Source: Geothrix sp. (lineage in GTDB: Bacteria; Acidobacteriota; Holophagae; Holophagales; Holophagaceae). Taken from it: a DNA stretch of 64,000 bases. A program made the translations under genes and the position numbers. The stretch covers positions 369,905 to 433,904 of the forward strand of contig NZ_JAHRYQ010000002.1 of NCBI RefSeq assembly GCF_020622065.1, given 5' to 3'. Positions 1 through 8,973 of this stretch are shown one piece after another. Positions within the stretch are counted from its first letter, which is position 1. Every line of letters begins with the position of its first letter. The notes beneath the pieces are model-generated. The model did not search any database and was not told where the DNA came from. It saw only the letters and a program-made list of their open reading frames with translations.

Positions 1-1707
1 GGTGCCGTGACCGCCCAGACCCAGGTCTCCGTCACCGCAGCCACCCTCACGGCCCTGTCGATCACGCCGACCGCTCCCTCGCTGGCCAAGGGCGCCACGA
101 AGCAGCTCACGGCCATGGGCGCCTACTCTGATGGCACGAGCCGGGACCTGACGGCCACCGTCGCCTGGTCCAGCGCCGCCCCGGCCATCGCCTCCGTGAA
201 CGGCTCCGGGCTGGTGACGGCCGTCGGCGCCGGGACCACCACCCTGACCGCCGCCTCCGGGGCCACCACGGCCCAGGTCCAGGTCACCGTCACCCCCGCC
301 ACGCTGCTCTCCATCGCCGTCACCCCGGCCAACGGCTCCGTGACCAAGGGCGGGACCAAGACCTTCACGGCCACCGGAACCTTCTCGGACGGAAGCACCG
401 GTCCGGTCTCCGTGACCTGGACCTCGTCCGCCCCCGCCGTGGCCTCCATCAACGCCTCGGGCATCGCCACCGGGCTCACCGTGGGAACCACCACTCTCAC
501 CGCCGCCAGCGGAGGCATCACCGGCAGCGCCACCCTCGCCGTGAGCGCCGCAACCCTCTCCAGCCTCCAGGTGACTCCGGCCAATCCCACCGTCGCCAGC
601 GGCTCGACCACCCCCCTCACGGCCACGGGCACCTACACCGATGGCAGTACCGCCAATCTCACGGCCTCCGCCACCTGGGCTTCGGCCTCGCCGGCCATCG
701 CCCTGGTCAATGCCGGCGGTCTCGTCACCGGCGTCGCCGGGGGCACCACCACCATCACCGCCACCTCGGGGGCCATCACCGGCAGCGCCACCGTCACGGT
801 CACGGCCCCGACGACCGTCACCCTGATCGAAGTCTCCCCCGCCAGCGCCACCCTGCCCCTGAACAACGCCCAGGACTTCCAGGCCCTCGTGACCTGGTCC
901 AACGGCACGCGCCTCAACATGACCTACGATGTGCAGTGGACCTCCACGAACAACGCCGTCATCGGCATCGACAACCTCGGCCACGCCACGGCCCTCGGCG
1001 CCGGCACGGCTTCCATTCGCGCCACCTACGGCGGCGTCACCGGACAGGCCGCGGTCACCGTGACCGCCCCCACCCTGACCTCCATCTCACTGGCTCCGAC
1101 CACCGCGCCCCTCACAGTGGGCGGCACCGTGGACCTCACCGCCACGGGGAATTTCTCGAACAACACCTCCACCGTGCCCTACGACACCAATGTGGCTTGG
1201 ACCTCCTCCAACCCGGCGGTGGCGACGGTCGAGAGCCATGGCGTGGTGACGGCCGTGGGCGCAGGTACCGCCACGATCAGCGCCGCGGCCGGCGGCGTGA
1301 CGGGCACGGCCACCGTGACCGTCACCGCTCCGGCAGCCACCTTCGACCCCGCCTTGGTGGGGAACTGGGAGTTCATCGATGTCACCGGCACCTGGGGCAG
1401 TTTCTACACCTTCAATGCCAATGGCACCTTCACCTACTCGCTGGTCTACCTCAACCACGATGTCTGCATCAGCACCTCCAAGCGGGTCGCCACCCGGTCG
1501 GGCACCTTCTCCAGCGCCCCCGGGAAGATCATCCTGAACATCACCACCTCGTTCGATGATGTCTTCAATTGCAGCGGGGCCGGCCAGCGCTTCATCTTCC
1601 AGCCCAGCGTGCAGGAGCACCAGGCCTACTTCCAGAGCGGATTGCTCTATACGAACAATCCCAACGACTTCCAGGCCACCGGTTGGCTGGGCCACATCAA
1701 GAAGTGA
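1..1707 (+). CDS. BIG2/Ig-like repeat surface protein, 5' partial
   Basis: The frame is open to the first base, so the true start lies upstream and only the C-terminal 568 or so residues are here. It contains about five tandem bacterial Ig-like (BIG2) modules of roughly 85 residues. Each has the pattern 'SxxPxxxxLxxGxTxxLTAxGxYSDGSxxxLTxxVxWxSSxPAxAxVxxxGxVTAxGxGTTTxTA'-like spacing and closes with a short TVTVTAP-type linker. The last ~115 residues (from about residue 450) are a different domain starting near GNWEFIDVTGTWGSFYTFN, which resembles a lipocalin-like or 'protein of defined beta-barrel' tail. Such proteins are usually secreted or surface-bound adhesins. The function is inferred from repeat type only. 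Confidence 0.85.
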   Translation, partial: GAVTAQTQVSVTAATLTALSITPTAPSLAKGATKQLTAMGAYSDGTSRDLTATVAWSSAAPAIASVNGSGLVTAVGAGTTTLTAASGATTAQVQVTVTPATLLSIAVTPANGSVTKGGTKTFTATGTFSDGSTGPVSVTWTSSAPAVASINASGIATGLTVGTTTLTAASGGITGSATLAVSAATLSSLQVTPANPTVASGSTTPLTATGTYTDGSTANLTASATWASASPAIALVNAGGLVTGVAGGTTTITATSGAITGSATVTVTAPTTVTLIEVSPASATLPLNNAQDFQALVTWSNGTRLNMTYDVQWTSTNNAVIGIDNLGHATALGAGTASIRATYGGVTGQAAVTVTAPTLTSISLAPTTAPLTVGGTVDLTATGNFSNNTSTVPYDTNVAWTSSNPAVATVESHGVVTAVGAGTATISAAAGGVTGTATVTVTAPAATFDPALVGNWEFIDVTGTWGSFYTFNANGTFTYSLVYLNHDVCISTSKRVATRSGTFSSAPGKIILNITTSFDDVFNCSGAGQRFIFQPSVQEHQAYFQSGLLYTNNPNDFQATGWLGHIKK

Positions 1708-1803
1708 CGCGCCCACCCCGGAGTGCATGCGGGGGCCTCCGGGCCCCCGCACTGCGTTTCAGGCGGCTCGGAATCAGGGGCCGAGCCCTGCTAGTCTGGT
1801 GGC

Positions 1804-2226
1804 ATGACGAAGATCTACTACGCCGGCCAGGATGTGGATGCGCCTTGCGGGCGCTGCGGCGGCGAGACGCGGCATCAAGTCCTGACCGTGACCAATGGCG
1901 TGCCCGACAAGCTCATCTGCGGGAACTGCCGCTCCGTGCACAAGTTCCGGGTCGCCAAGCCCGAGCCCCTGCCCCGCTCTCCGCGGATCCCCGCGGCGGC
2001 CAAGGCGGGCGGCCCCCGGCCGGGCTCGCTGGTCTCCCAGTTCCAGGAAGTCCTGATGCAGGAGCAGGGCGGGGCCCAGGCCCGGCGCTACAGCATCGCC
2101 GAGCGCTGGGAGGAAGGCGCCTGGATGGATCACCCCAGCTTCGGCCTGGGGCGGGTCCAGCGGCGCCTGGGCAAGAAGGTCGATGTGCTCTTCAGGGATG
2201 GGCTCAAGACCCTGGTCAGCGCATGA
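1804..2226 (+). CDS. Zinc-ribbon protein with C-terminal FG.G.V-type module
   Basis: 140 residues. Near the N-terminus are two CxxC knuckles, CGRCGGETRH and CGNCRSVHKF, about 20 residues apart, which look like a zinc ribbon. The C-terminal ~45 residues carry the pattern WxxGxWMDHPSFGLGRVxxxxGxKVDVLFxDGxKTLV, a small beta module also seen at the ends of some helicases and in stand-alone proteins of delta-proteobacteria and acidobacteria. The middle is Pro/Arg-rich and probably disordered. The stop overlaps the start of the next gene (ATGA), so the two are translationally coupled. Nucleic-acid binding is plausible but inferred. Confidence 0.7.
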   Translation: MTKIYYAGQDVDAPCGRCGGETRHQVLTVTNGVPDKLICGNCRSVHKFRVAKPEPLPRSPRIPAAAKAGGPRPGSLVSQFQEVLMQEQGGAQARRYSIAERWEEGAWMDHPSFGLGRVQRRLGKKVDVLFRDGLKTLVSA

Positions 2227-2861
2227 CGCAGGAGCCGCTCCTCGAGCCTGCCTCCCCCGCCCTCCGGGAACTCCAGTTCGCCGTGCTGGACCTGGAGACC
2301 ACGGGAGGCAGCCCGAAGGCCCGCTGGGGCAAGGACGGGCGGTTCATCCAGCCCTCTGAGATCACGGAAGTCGGCCTGGTGCGCCTCTCGGGCGTGGTGG
2401 TGGAGGATCGCTACTCCAGCCTGGCCTCCATCCAGGGCTTCCTCCCCGAGGAGATCCAGCGTCTCACGGGCATCAGCCTGCCCATGCTGGCGGGCGCCCC
2501 GCCCTGGGAGCAGGTGGCCCTGAAGCTGGCCCCGCAACTGGAGGGCCGCGTCTGGGTGGCCCATCATGCGCCCTATGACGGCAGCTTCCTCAAGGCCTGG
2601 CTCCCCGAAGGCGTCTGGCGCCGCCACCGGCTCATCTGCACCCGCCTGTTGGCCAAGAAGCTCATTCCTGAGCTGCCCCGGCGCAGCTTGGCCGAGCTCT
2701 GCGCCTTCCTCGGCATCACCAACACCCGGGCCCATCGCGCCCTGCAGGACGCCGAGGCCACGGCCGAGGCGCTCCAACACCTCATTCAGCGGGCCGAGGA
2801 CCGGGGCATGGATGGCGAAGCCTTCCTCGCCGCCGGCGAAGTACCCTGGGCCAAGGTCTGA
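2223..2861 (+). CDS. DnaQ-like 3'-5' exonuclease (DEDDh)
   Basis: 212 residues starting at the ATG that overlaps the previous stop. The exonuclease signature is complete: Exo I LDLETTG near residue 21, a middle Exo II segment with HHAPYD, and Exo III HRALQDAEAT, where the His gives the DEDDh subtype. This is the family of DNA polymerase III epsilon and stand-alone proofreading or repair exonucleases. There is no polymerase, UvrC-like or BRCT domain attached, so it is a single-domain exonuclease acting on DNA or RNA 3' ends. Coupling to a zinc-ribbon protein suggests, without proof, a nucleic-acid processing pair. Confidence 0.85.
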   Translation: MTQEPLLEPASPALRELQFAVLDLETTGGSPKARWGKDGRFIQPSEITEVGLVRLSGVVVEDRYSSLASIQGFLPEEIQRLTGISLPMLAGAPPWEQVALKLAPQLEGRVWVAHHAPYDGSFLKAWLPEGVWRRHRLICTRLLAKKLIPELPRRSLAELCAFLGITNTRAHRALQDAEATAEALQHLIQRAEDRGMDGEAFLAAGEVPWAKV

Positions 2862-2881
2862 TTCCGGCTTGGACCTGACCC

Positions 2882-3055
2882 CTACTTGAGGGCCTTCTTC
2901 GCCTTCTCGGCAGAGGCCTTGGAGTAGTAGGCGCACACGCCCTTCTTGGCATCGGGCTCGATGCCCGCGGCCTTGAGGGCCTCCTTCAGCTTTTTCTCGG
3001 CCACGCCCAGATCCTTGGCCCAGGCCGCCGCCGTCTTCAGGTCTTCCGCCATCAT
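2882..3055 (-). CDS. Small conserved hypothetical protein (57 aa)
   Basis: A short Lys/Ala-rich protein beginning MMAEDLKTAAAWAKDLG, with one internal Cys (GVCAYYSKA). A clear Shine-Dalgarno (GGAGG, 6 nt before the first ATG) supports the start at 3055, and a second ATG follows directly. Two predicted helices flank the GVCAYY turn, like a helix-extension-helix or SAP-type DNA-binding fold, but this is only a visual impression. It is convergent with the exonuclease gene, leaving ~20 bp between stops. Confidence 0.6.
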   Translation of the reverse strand: MMAEDLKTAAAWAKDLGVAEKKLKEALKAAGIEPDAKKGVCAYYSKASAEKAKKALK

Positions 3056-3121
3056 TGGCAACCTCCACATCGCCATCCAGCCGATCCCGGCCATGGTAGC
3101 TGATCGGGCTACACTCCCTCC

Positions 3122-3691
3122 ATGGATCTCACCCGCTTTCTCGACCTCGTCCGCACCCAGGGCTGGCAGGGCTGGTCCCTGTGGGTGGTGCTGATGGCCC
3201 AGGCCCTGCTCTGGGTGGGGCTGGTGCGGCTGCACCTCTCGCTGCAGCGGGAGGAGGCCCCCTGGGAGGAATGCGTCGGGAAGATCCGCTCGGCCTTCCT
3301 GCGCAAGGTGAATGGCGAGGAGGAGATCCAGGAACTGAAGGTCCACCGCTACGCTCCCCTGGTGGATCAGCTGCTGGCCCTGCACTTCGCCGAGGAGAAG
3401 ACCGAGCGCTTCGACCGCTGGCTGCTGTTGCGCTGGAAGGTGAAGGAGGGGCTGCGCCCCTACTGGATCCGCTGGGGCTACCTGCTCATCGCCTTCGGGG
3501 TGGTGGTGTGGTACCTCCAGGGCCTCCGCCTGGACCTGGGCACCGATGTCCTCAAGCGCACCCCCGTGGATCCCCGCCTGCTCTGGGTCTGGCTGGGCTA
3601 CGCCATGGTCCTCGCCTGGAAGATCGTGCGGATCCACGGCAACCTCGAGCGCGTCCAGCGCAGCCTGCTGTTGCCGAGGCGGGACGAGTAG
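3122..3691 (+). CDS. Hypothetical inner-membrane protein
   Basis: 189 residues with three likely membrane segments: about residues 19-38 (WSLWVVLMAQALLWVGLV), about 118-138 (WIRWGYLLIAFGVVVWYLQG) and about 158-176 (LLWVWLGYAMVLAWKIV). A ~75-residue charged cytoplasmic-looking stretch lies between the first and second. No known family is recognised. It sits 4 bp upstream of the acetyltransferase and is probably co-transcribed with it. Confidence 0.65.
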   Translation: MDLTRFLDLVRTQGWQGWSLWVVLMAQALLWVGLVRLHLSLQREEAPWEECVGKIRSAFLRKVNGEEEIQELKVHRYAPLVDQLLALHFAEEKTERFDRWLLLRWKVKEGLRPYWIRWGYLLIAFGVVVWYLQGLRLDLGTDVLKRTPVDPRLLWVWLGYAMVLAWKIVRIHGNLERVQRSLLLPRRDE

Positions 3692-3695
3692 GGCC

Positions 3696-4187
3696 ATGGC
3701 TTTCCGCATCCAGCCTTTCCAGACGGGCCTCGAAACCCAGGTGCTCGACCTGATCCTGCCCATCCAGCAGGTCGAGTTCGGCGTGCCCATCACGGCGGCG
3801 GATCAGCCGGATCTGGGTCGCATCCCCGAGGTCTACCAGTCCGGCAGGGGGGGCTTCTGGGTGGGCCTGGAGGGCGATCGGGTGGTGGGCACCCTCGGCC
3901 TCATCGATTTCGGCCAGGCCCCCGGCGGCGGAGGCGCCCTGCGGAAGATGTTCCTCCACCCCGATCAGCGCGGCACCGGCTTGGCCCAGGCCCTGCTCGA
4001 CACGCTGCTGGCCCACGCCCGGACCCAGGGCCTGCCGGGCCTCTGGCTGGGCACCCTGCCCCACATGGCGGCGGCCCATCGCTTCTACGAGCGCAACAAC
4101 TTCCACCGGGTCGAGCCCGAAGCGCTGCCCCCTGACTTCCCCCGCATGCCCGTCGATACCGTGTTCTACACCCGGGAGTCCGTCTGA
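3696..4187 (+). CDS. GNAT-family N-acetyltransferase
   Basis: 163 residues from the ATG at 3696. The acetyl-CoA binding motif A is visible as LRKMFLHPDQRGTGLAQALL (V/L-x-x-x-x-R/Q-G-x-G/A pattern). It is followed by motif B around AAAHRFYERNNFHRV, typical of small-molecule or peptide GNATs of the PaiA/YjgM type. A longer in-frame reading upstream overlaps the membrane-protein gene and is not needed. The substrate cannot be told from sequence. The stop codon overlaps the probable CTG start of the next gene. Confidence 0.85.
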   Translation: MAFRIQPFQTGLETQVLDLILPIQQVEFGVPITAADQPDLGRIPEVYQSGRGGFWVGLEGDRVVGTLGLIDFGQAPGGGGALRKMFLHPDQRGTGLAQALLDTLLAHARTQGLPGLWLGTLPHMAAAHRFYERNNFHRVEPEALPPDFPRMPVDTVFYTRESV

Positions 4188-4564
4188 CCCGCCGCGGAGA
4201 GGCCGCCCGCCGCCTGGGCCTCCGGGCCGAGCGGCTGACGCTCTGGCTGCTCTGGGCCCGGGGCTGGGACCTGGTGGCCTGGCGGCAGAAATTGGGCCGC
4301 TACGAGCTGGACCTGCTGCTGAGCCGGGGGCCGGAATTGCGGCTCCTGGAGGTGAAGGCCCGGCGCCCCGGAGCCTGGGTGGGCGCCGACACGGCCCTGG
4401 AGCCCGAGCAGCGCCTCCGCCTGCAGCGGGCCCTCCGGACCTGGCTCGACCGCGTGCCCTGGCCCGGGAGGGTCACCTTCCAGCGGGTGAGCTGGGCCGG
4501 GTGGCGTTGGAAATTCCACGCTCCGGAGCGCTGGGATGGGCTCAAGGTGGCCCGGGAGTCCTAG
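4184..4564 (+). CDS. YraN/UPF0102 family predicted endonuclease, probable CTG start
   Basis: The conserved core has ELDLLL followed by LLEVKARR, the E-x-D ... E-V-K catalytic pattern of the PD-(D/E)XK-like UPF0102 family. The usual family N-terminus (RRGEAAARxLxxRG) is present here as TRRGEAARRLGLRAERL in frame back to position 4187. No ATG, GTG or TTG lies in that stretch. A CTG at 4184-4186 overlaps the TGA of the acetyltransferase, with GGGAG five bases before it. The first ATG downstream (4274) would delete about 30 conserved residues, so I extended to CTG. This gives 126 residues, normal for the family. Confidence 0.75.
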   Translation: MTRRGEAARRLGLRAERLTLWLLWARGWDLVAWRQKLGRYELDLLLSRGPELRLLEVKARRPGAWVGADTALEPEQRLRLQRALRTWLDRVPWPGRVTFQRVSWAGWRWKFHAPERWDGLKVARES

Positions 4565-4663
4565 CTCGGGCATTGGACCCGGGTGATGGGAGCGCCGCGA
4601 CCCGGAGAGGCCCCTGGCCGCGCGGCTGGCACAGCCCTCGCCCCGGACCCCCTGGGTGTCGGT

Positions 4664-6763
4664 ATGTTGACCTTCCTGGACCGTCTGCTTCCGTATATGG
4701 CCCGCCTCTCGCGGCGGTCGGACCTCGCTGCGCCCGTTTTCGTGATGATCGTGCTGGTGGTGATGGTCCTGCCCCTGCCGGCCTTCATGCTGGACCTGCT
4801 CATCGTCCTGAACATCACCCTGAGCCTGGTGATCCTGATGGTGGGCATGTATGTGCCCCGCCCCAAGGAGTTCAGCTCGTACCCCTCGGTGCTGCTGGTG
4901 GTGACGCTTTTCCGTCTGGCCATCAATGTGGCCACCACCCGCCGGATCCTGCTCTTCGCCGGGGACCAGGGGGCGGATGCCGCCGGTCACATGGTGAAGG
5001 CCTTTGGCCAGTTCGTGGTGGGCGGCAGCTATGTCATCGGCCTGGTGGTCTTCCTGATTCTGCTGGCCATCCAGTTCCTGGTGATCAACCACGGCGCCGG
5101 CCGCATCGCCGAAGTGACCGCCCGGTTCACGCTGGACGCCCTGCCCGGCAAGCAGATGGCCATCGACGCCGACCTGAACGCGGGCTACATCGATGAGCAG
5201 GAGGCCCGTCGGCGCCGCAAGGATCTCCAGGAGGAGGCCGGATTCTATGGGGCCATGGACGGCGCCGTGAAGTTCACCCAGCGGGACTCCGTGGCGGCCC
5301 TGATCATCCTGGCCGTCAACATCGTGGCGGGCATCATCCTGGGCGTGGTGCGCTACAACCTGCCCGTGACGCAGGCCCTGGAGGTCTACACGCTGCTGAC
5401 GGTGGGCGACGGTCTGGTGACGGTGATCCCCAGCCTGCTCATCAGCGTGGGCGGCGCCATCCTCACCACCCGCAGCGGCAGCGACGCCACGGGCCTGGGA
5501 AGCCAGGTGCTGGGCCAGATGGGTGCAGACCACCGGCCCCTGGCCATCGCCGCCTCGGTTCTCTTCCTCTTCGGGGCGGTTCCGGGCCTGCCCCTGTTCC
5601 CCTTCTGGGTCATGGGCTCCGTCTTCGGCGTCATGGCCTATGCAGCCTGGAAGCTGCCGAAGCCGGCCCCCGGCGCCGAGGAGGCCGCTGCCGCCGCGGA
5701 AAAGGCCAAGGCCGCTGCCGCGGAAGGTGGGGAGCGGGTCGAAGGCCTGCTCAAGGTCGACCCCCTGGGCCTGGAGGTGGGCTACAGCCTCATCCCCCTG
5801 CTCGATGTGAACCAGGGCGGCACGGTGCTGGAGCGCATCAAGGCCGTGCGGCGCCAGATGGCCCAGGAGCTGGGCATCGTGGTGCCCCCCGTGCGCATCC
5901 GCGACAACCTGCAGCTCCCCCCCCACACCTATCGCCTGCTGCTCCGGAGCGAGGAGATCGCCCGGGCCGAGCTGCAGCCCACCCAGTTCCTGGCCATGAA
6001 CCCCGGCACCGCCACGGAGGACCTGGCCGGCACGCCCACCTCGGAGCCCGCCTTCGGCCTGCCGGCCTACTGGATTCCCGACGCCCAGCGGGACCGGGCC
6101 CAGATGCTGGGCTACACAGTGGTAGAACCCGCCACCGTGCTCACCACCCACCTGTCGGAACTCATCAAGCAGCACGCGCCAGACCTGCTGGGCCGGCCCG
6201 AGGTCCAGCACCTCCTCGACACCCTCAAGGAGACCTCGCCACGGCTGGTGGATGACCTCATCCCCAATGTGGTCAGCGTGACCACCCTCCAGAAGGTGAT
6301 GCACAATCTCCTGCGGGAGCGTGTGCCCGTACGGGACCTGGGCCGCATCCTCGAGGCCACGGCCGATGCCGCCACCATGACCAAGGATGTGGGCTTCATC
6401 ACCGAATATGTCCGCCAGGCCCTGGGCCGCGTGCTCACGAGCCCGCACCTGTCCGAGACCGGGGAGTTGGGCGTGCTGGTGCTCGATCCCCAGATCGAAC
6501 AGACCCTCCAGGGCGGCATCGAGCAAACCGACCGGGGGAGCTTCCTGGCCCTGGAGCCGGGCCGCACCCAGGAGCTGCTCACCCGCATCGCCAACGGCAT
6601 CGCGGCCCTCCTGCCCGGCGCCCAGCCGGTACTCCTGACCAATCCCGTCGTGCGCCCTCACCTTCGGCGCCTCCTGGAGCGGGCCCTGCCCCACCTGGTG
6701 GTGCTGAGCCACAGCGAGGTGCCCATGGATGTCCGCGTCGTGAACCTGGGCACTGTTTCATGA
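4664..6763 (+). CDS. flhA: Flagellar biosynthesis protein FlhA
   Basis: 699 residues, the usual FlhA length, from the ATG at 4664 (an upstream ATG at 4583 would add a non-conserved leader). The N-terminal half holds about eight membrane segments and the FHIPEP-region signature PSVLLVVTLFRLAINVATTR. The cytoplasmic C-terminal half contains the docking domains for export substrates (from about residue 365, after an Ala/Glu-rich linker). FlhA forms the nonameric ring of the flagellar type III export gate. It is the first gene of a compact operon with flhF 22 bp downstream. Confidence 0.97.
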   Translation: MLTFLDRLLPYMARLSRRSDLAAPVFVMIVLVVMVLPLPAFMLDLLIVLNITLSLVILMVGMYVPRPKEFSSYPSVLLVVTLFRLAINVATTRRILLFAGDQGADAAGHMVKAFGQFVVGGSYVIGLVVFLILLAIQFLVINHGAGRIAEVTARFTLDALPGKQMAIDADLNAGYIDEQEARRRRKDLQEEAGFYGAMDGAVKFTQRDSVAALIILAVNIVAGIILGVVRYNLPVTQALEVYTLLTVGDGLVTVIPSLLISVGGAILTTRSGSDATGLGSQVLGQMGADHRPLAIAASVLFLFGAVPGLPLFPFWVMGSVFGVMAYAAWKLPKPAPGAEEAAAAAEKAKAAAAEGGERVEGLLKVDPLGLEVGYSLIPLLDVNQGGTVLERIKAVRRQMAQELGIVVPPVRIRDNLQLPPHTYRLLLRSEEIARAELQPTQFLAMNPGTATEDLAGTPTSEPAFGLPAYWIPDAQRDRAQMLGYTVVEPATVLTTHLSELIKQHAPDLLGRPEVQHLLDTLKETSPRLVDDLIPNVVSVTTLQKVMHNLLRERVPVRDLGRILEATADAATMTKDVGFITEYVRQALGRVLTSPHLSETGELGVLVLDPQIEQTLQGGIEQTDRGSFLALEPGRTQELLTRIANGIAALLPGAQPVLLTNPVVRPHLRRLLERALPHLVVLSHSEVPMDVRVVNLGTVS

Positions 6764-6785
6764 ACCGACTCGTGAAGGGTGAACC

Positions 6786-8099
6786 ATGCGCGTGAAGACC
6801 TTCGAAGCCGGATCCATGCAGGATGCCCTGGACATCGTGAAGAAGGAGATGGGTGAAGAGGCCTTCATCCTCTCCACCCGGACCCGGCGGCGACCCTCGG
6901 CCCTGGGCCTGGGCCTGGGCGAGGAGGCCGTCATCGAGGTCACGGCCGCCGTGGACGAAGCCCAGCCCGGAGCGAAACTGCCTTCGCCGCCGCTCGCCGC
7001 CGGCAGCCCCGCCTCCCTGACCTACGGCCTCCGCCCCTCGCTGGAACCGGCGCCGCCCCGGCCCCCGGCCCGACCTCCGGTACGGCCCCCTGTCGCCCCC
7101 CCGGCCCCCCCCATGGATCTGCAGCCGCTCCGGCGGGAGCTGCTGGAGATCAAGGGCGCCGTGGCGGCCCTCAAGGACAACGATCAGCGCAACGCCTCGA
7201 TCCTGAAGGAACTCGATCAGATGAAGGCGCTGCTGAGCCGCATCCAGCGCCAGGGCATGCCCCCGGCCCAGCTGCACCTGCCCCCCAGCCTGCTGGAGCT
7301 CTACGGCGACCTGGTGGCCAACGATGTGGAACCGCTGGTGGCCCTGCGGCTCTGCGAATACGCCCAGCGGGCCCTCGTGGATCAGGATGGTGACTCCGCC
7401 GCCGGCGCCGTGGACGCCGAGCGGGCCCGGCTCTTCCTCCGCCGGGTCATCGCCGACTTCATCCCCGTGGCGCCCCCCATCCAGCTGGATCCCGGCAAGA
7501 TGCGCGTGGCCGCGCTCGTGGGTCCCACCGGCGTGGGCAAGACCACGACGCTGGCCAAGCTGGCCGCCTACGCCCAGCTCCACCTGAAGCAGAAGGTGGC
7601 CCTGCTCACCCTGGACACCTACCGCATGGCCGCCGTGGACCAGCTCCAGCAGTACGCCCAGATCCTGCAGGTGCCCCTGCATGTGGCCCTCACGGTGGAG
7701 GACCTCCGCAGCGCCCTGCGCTTCTATCAGGACCGCGCGTTGGTGCTCATCGACACGCCCGGCCACAGCCCCAAGGACACCGAGACGCTGGGGCAGCTGC
7801 GCGGCCTGCTGGACGAGCTGCCGGAGGTGGAGACTCACCTCGTGATGTCGGCCACCACCAAGCCCCGCGATCTGGCCGAGATCGCCGCGCGCTACGAGCC
7901 CCTGCACCCCACCCGCCTGCTCTTCACCAAGCTCGACGAGACCTCCACCTACGGCCCCATCCTCAGCACCCTGGTCCGCGTCAAGCGGCCCCTCAGCTAC
8001 CTGGGCACGGGCCAGGAAGTGCCCGAGGCCCTGGAACTGGCCACCAGCCGCCGGGTGGCCGACCTCATCCTCCCCGCCACCGTGAAGGAGGCCGAATGA
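6786..8099 (+). CDS. flhF: Flagellar SRP-type GTPase FlhF
   Basis: 437 residues. The N-terminal B domain begins MRVKTFEAGSMQDALDIVKKEMG, typical of FlhF. A Pro/Arg-rich linker (about residues 75-115) precedes the N and G domains. The P-loop is GPTGVGKTTTLAKLA, followed by LLTLDTYRMAAVDQLQQYA, the G3 motif DTPG and the specificity loop FTKLDET. FlhF marks the site of flagellar assembly and is activated by FlhG. The stop overlaps the flhG start by 4 bp. Confidence 0.96.
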   Translation: MRVKTFEAGSMQDALDIVKKEMGEEAFILSTRTRRRPSALGLGLGEEAVIEVTAAVDEAQPGAKLPSPPLAAGSPASLTYGLRPSLEPAPPRPPARPPVRPPVAPPAPPMDLQPLRRELLEIKGAVAALKDNDQRNASILKELDQMKALLSRIQRQGMPPAQLHLPPSLLELYGDLVANDVEPLVALRLCEYAQRALVDQDGDSAAGAVDAERARLFLRRVIADFIPVAPPIQLDPGKMRVAALVGPTGVGKTTTLAKLAAYAQLHLKQKVALLTLDTYRMAAVDQLQQYAQILQVPLHVALTVEDLRSALRFYQDRALVLIDTPGHSPKDTETLGQLRGLLDELPEVETHLVMSATTKPRDLAEIAARYEPLHPTRLLFTKLDETSTYGPILSTLVRVKRPLSYLGTGQEVPEALELATSRRVADLILPATVKEAE

Positions 8100-8965
8100 G
8101 CAGCGACCAGGCATCCCGCCTCCGCAGCATGGCCCAGGGCCAGCGCCCCGAGGCACCCCTCTTCGCCGCCCGCGTGGTGGCCATCACTTCCGGCAAGGGC
8201 GGGGTGGGCAAGACCAATGTGGTGGCCGGCCTCGCCATCGCCCTCGCCCAGCAGGGCCAGCGGGTCGTGGTCATGGACGCGGACTTCGGCCTGGCCAACC
8301 TGGACATCCTGCTGGGCCTCTCCCCGAAATTCACCCTGGAGCATGTGCTCCGGGGCGAGAAGGTGCTCGAGGAGATCCTGCTGGAAGGCCCCATGGGCAT
8401 CCGCATCATCCCCGCCAGCAGCGGCATCCAGGAGCTCACCCGCCTCGACACCATGAGCGAGCTGCGGCTGGTGCAGGGCCTCCAGCGGGTATCGGAGACG
8501 GCGGACTGGCTGCTCATCGATACCGCCGCCGGCATCCACGATTCCGTCCTCAAGCTCCTCATGGCCGCCCAGGAGGTGATCCTGGTGACCACCCCCGAGC
8601 CCACCAGCCTGGTGGACGCCTACGCCATGGTGAAGGTGCTGCACCTGCGGGAGGCCTCCAAGCCACTGTGGCTGCTGGTGAACAACGGCCAGAGTTCCGA
8701 CGAGGCCCAGGAGACCATCGATCAGCTCCAGGCGGCCACGGAGCGCTTCCTCGGCAAACAGCTCCAGGTGCTGGGCATGATCCCCAACGACCCCCACATC
8801 CTGCAGGCCGTGCGCCAGCAGCGCGGCGTGGTGGACCTCTTCCCCCGGAGCCCCGCCGCCCAGGCCTTCCAGCTTCTGGCCCGGCAACTGCTGGGACAGG
8901 TATCCTTGCAGCCCGGCGGGTTTGCGGCATTCTGGAGGCAGCTCGCCTCCGACGACCCCAACTAG
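8096..8965 (+). CDS. flhG: MinD-like ATPase FlhG (YlxH/FleN)
   Basis: 289 residues with the deviant Walker A motif SGKGGVGKTN near residue 30, the A' motif DADFGLANLDILLG and the switch LLIDTAAGIH. The N-terminus MSSDQASRLRSMAQG matches the DQAxxLR motif used by FlhG to stimulate the FlhF GTPase. It controls flagellar number and placement. The ATGA overlap with flhF implies coupled translation. The fliA gene starts 8 bp downstream. Confidence 0.95.
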   Translation: MSSDQASRLRSMAQGQRPEAPLFAARVVAITSGKGGVGKTNVVAGLAIALAQQGQRVVVMDADFGLANLDILLGLSPKFTLEHVLRGEKVLEEILLEGPMGIRIIPASSGIQELTRLDTMSELRLVQGLQRVSETADWLLIDTAAGIHDSVLKLLMAAQEVILVTTPEPTSLVDAYAMVKVLHLREASKPLWLLVNNGQSSDEAQETIDQLQAATERFLGKQLQVLGMIPNDPHILQAVRQQRGVVDLFPRSPAAQAFQLLARQLLGQVSLQPGGFAAFWRQLASDDPN

Positions 8966-8973
8966 GAGCCAGG

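Noticed and set aside
4166-6712. 848-codon open frame on the minus strand opposite flhA
   Set aside because: It is antisense to an unmistakable flhA. High-GC codon bias creates such shadow frames, and the product is a His/Gly/Gln-rich nonsense protein.
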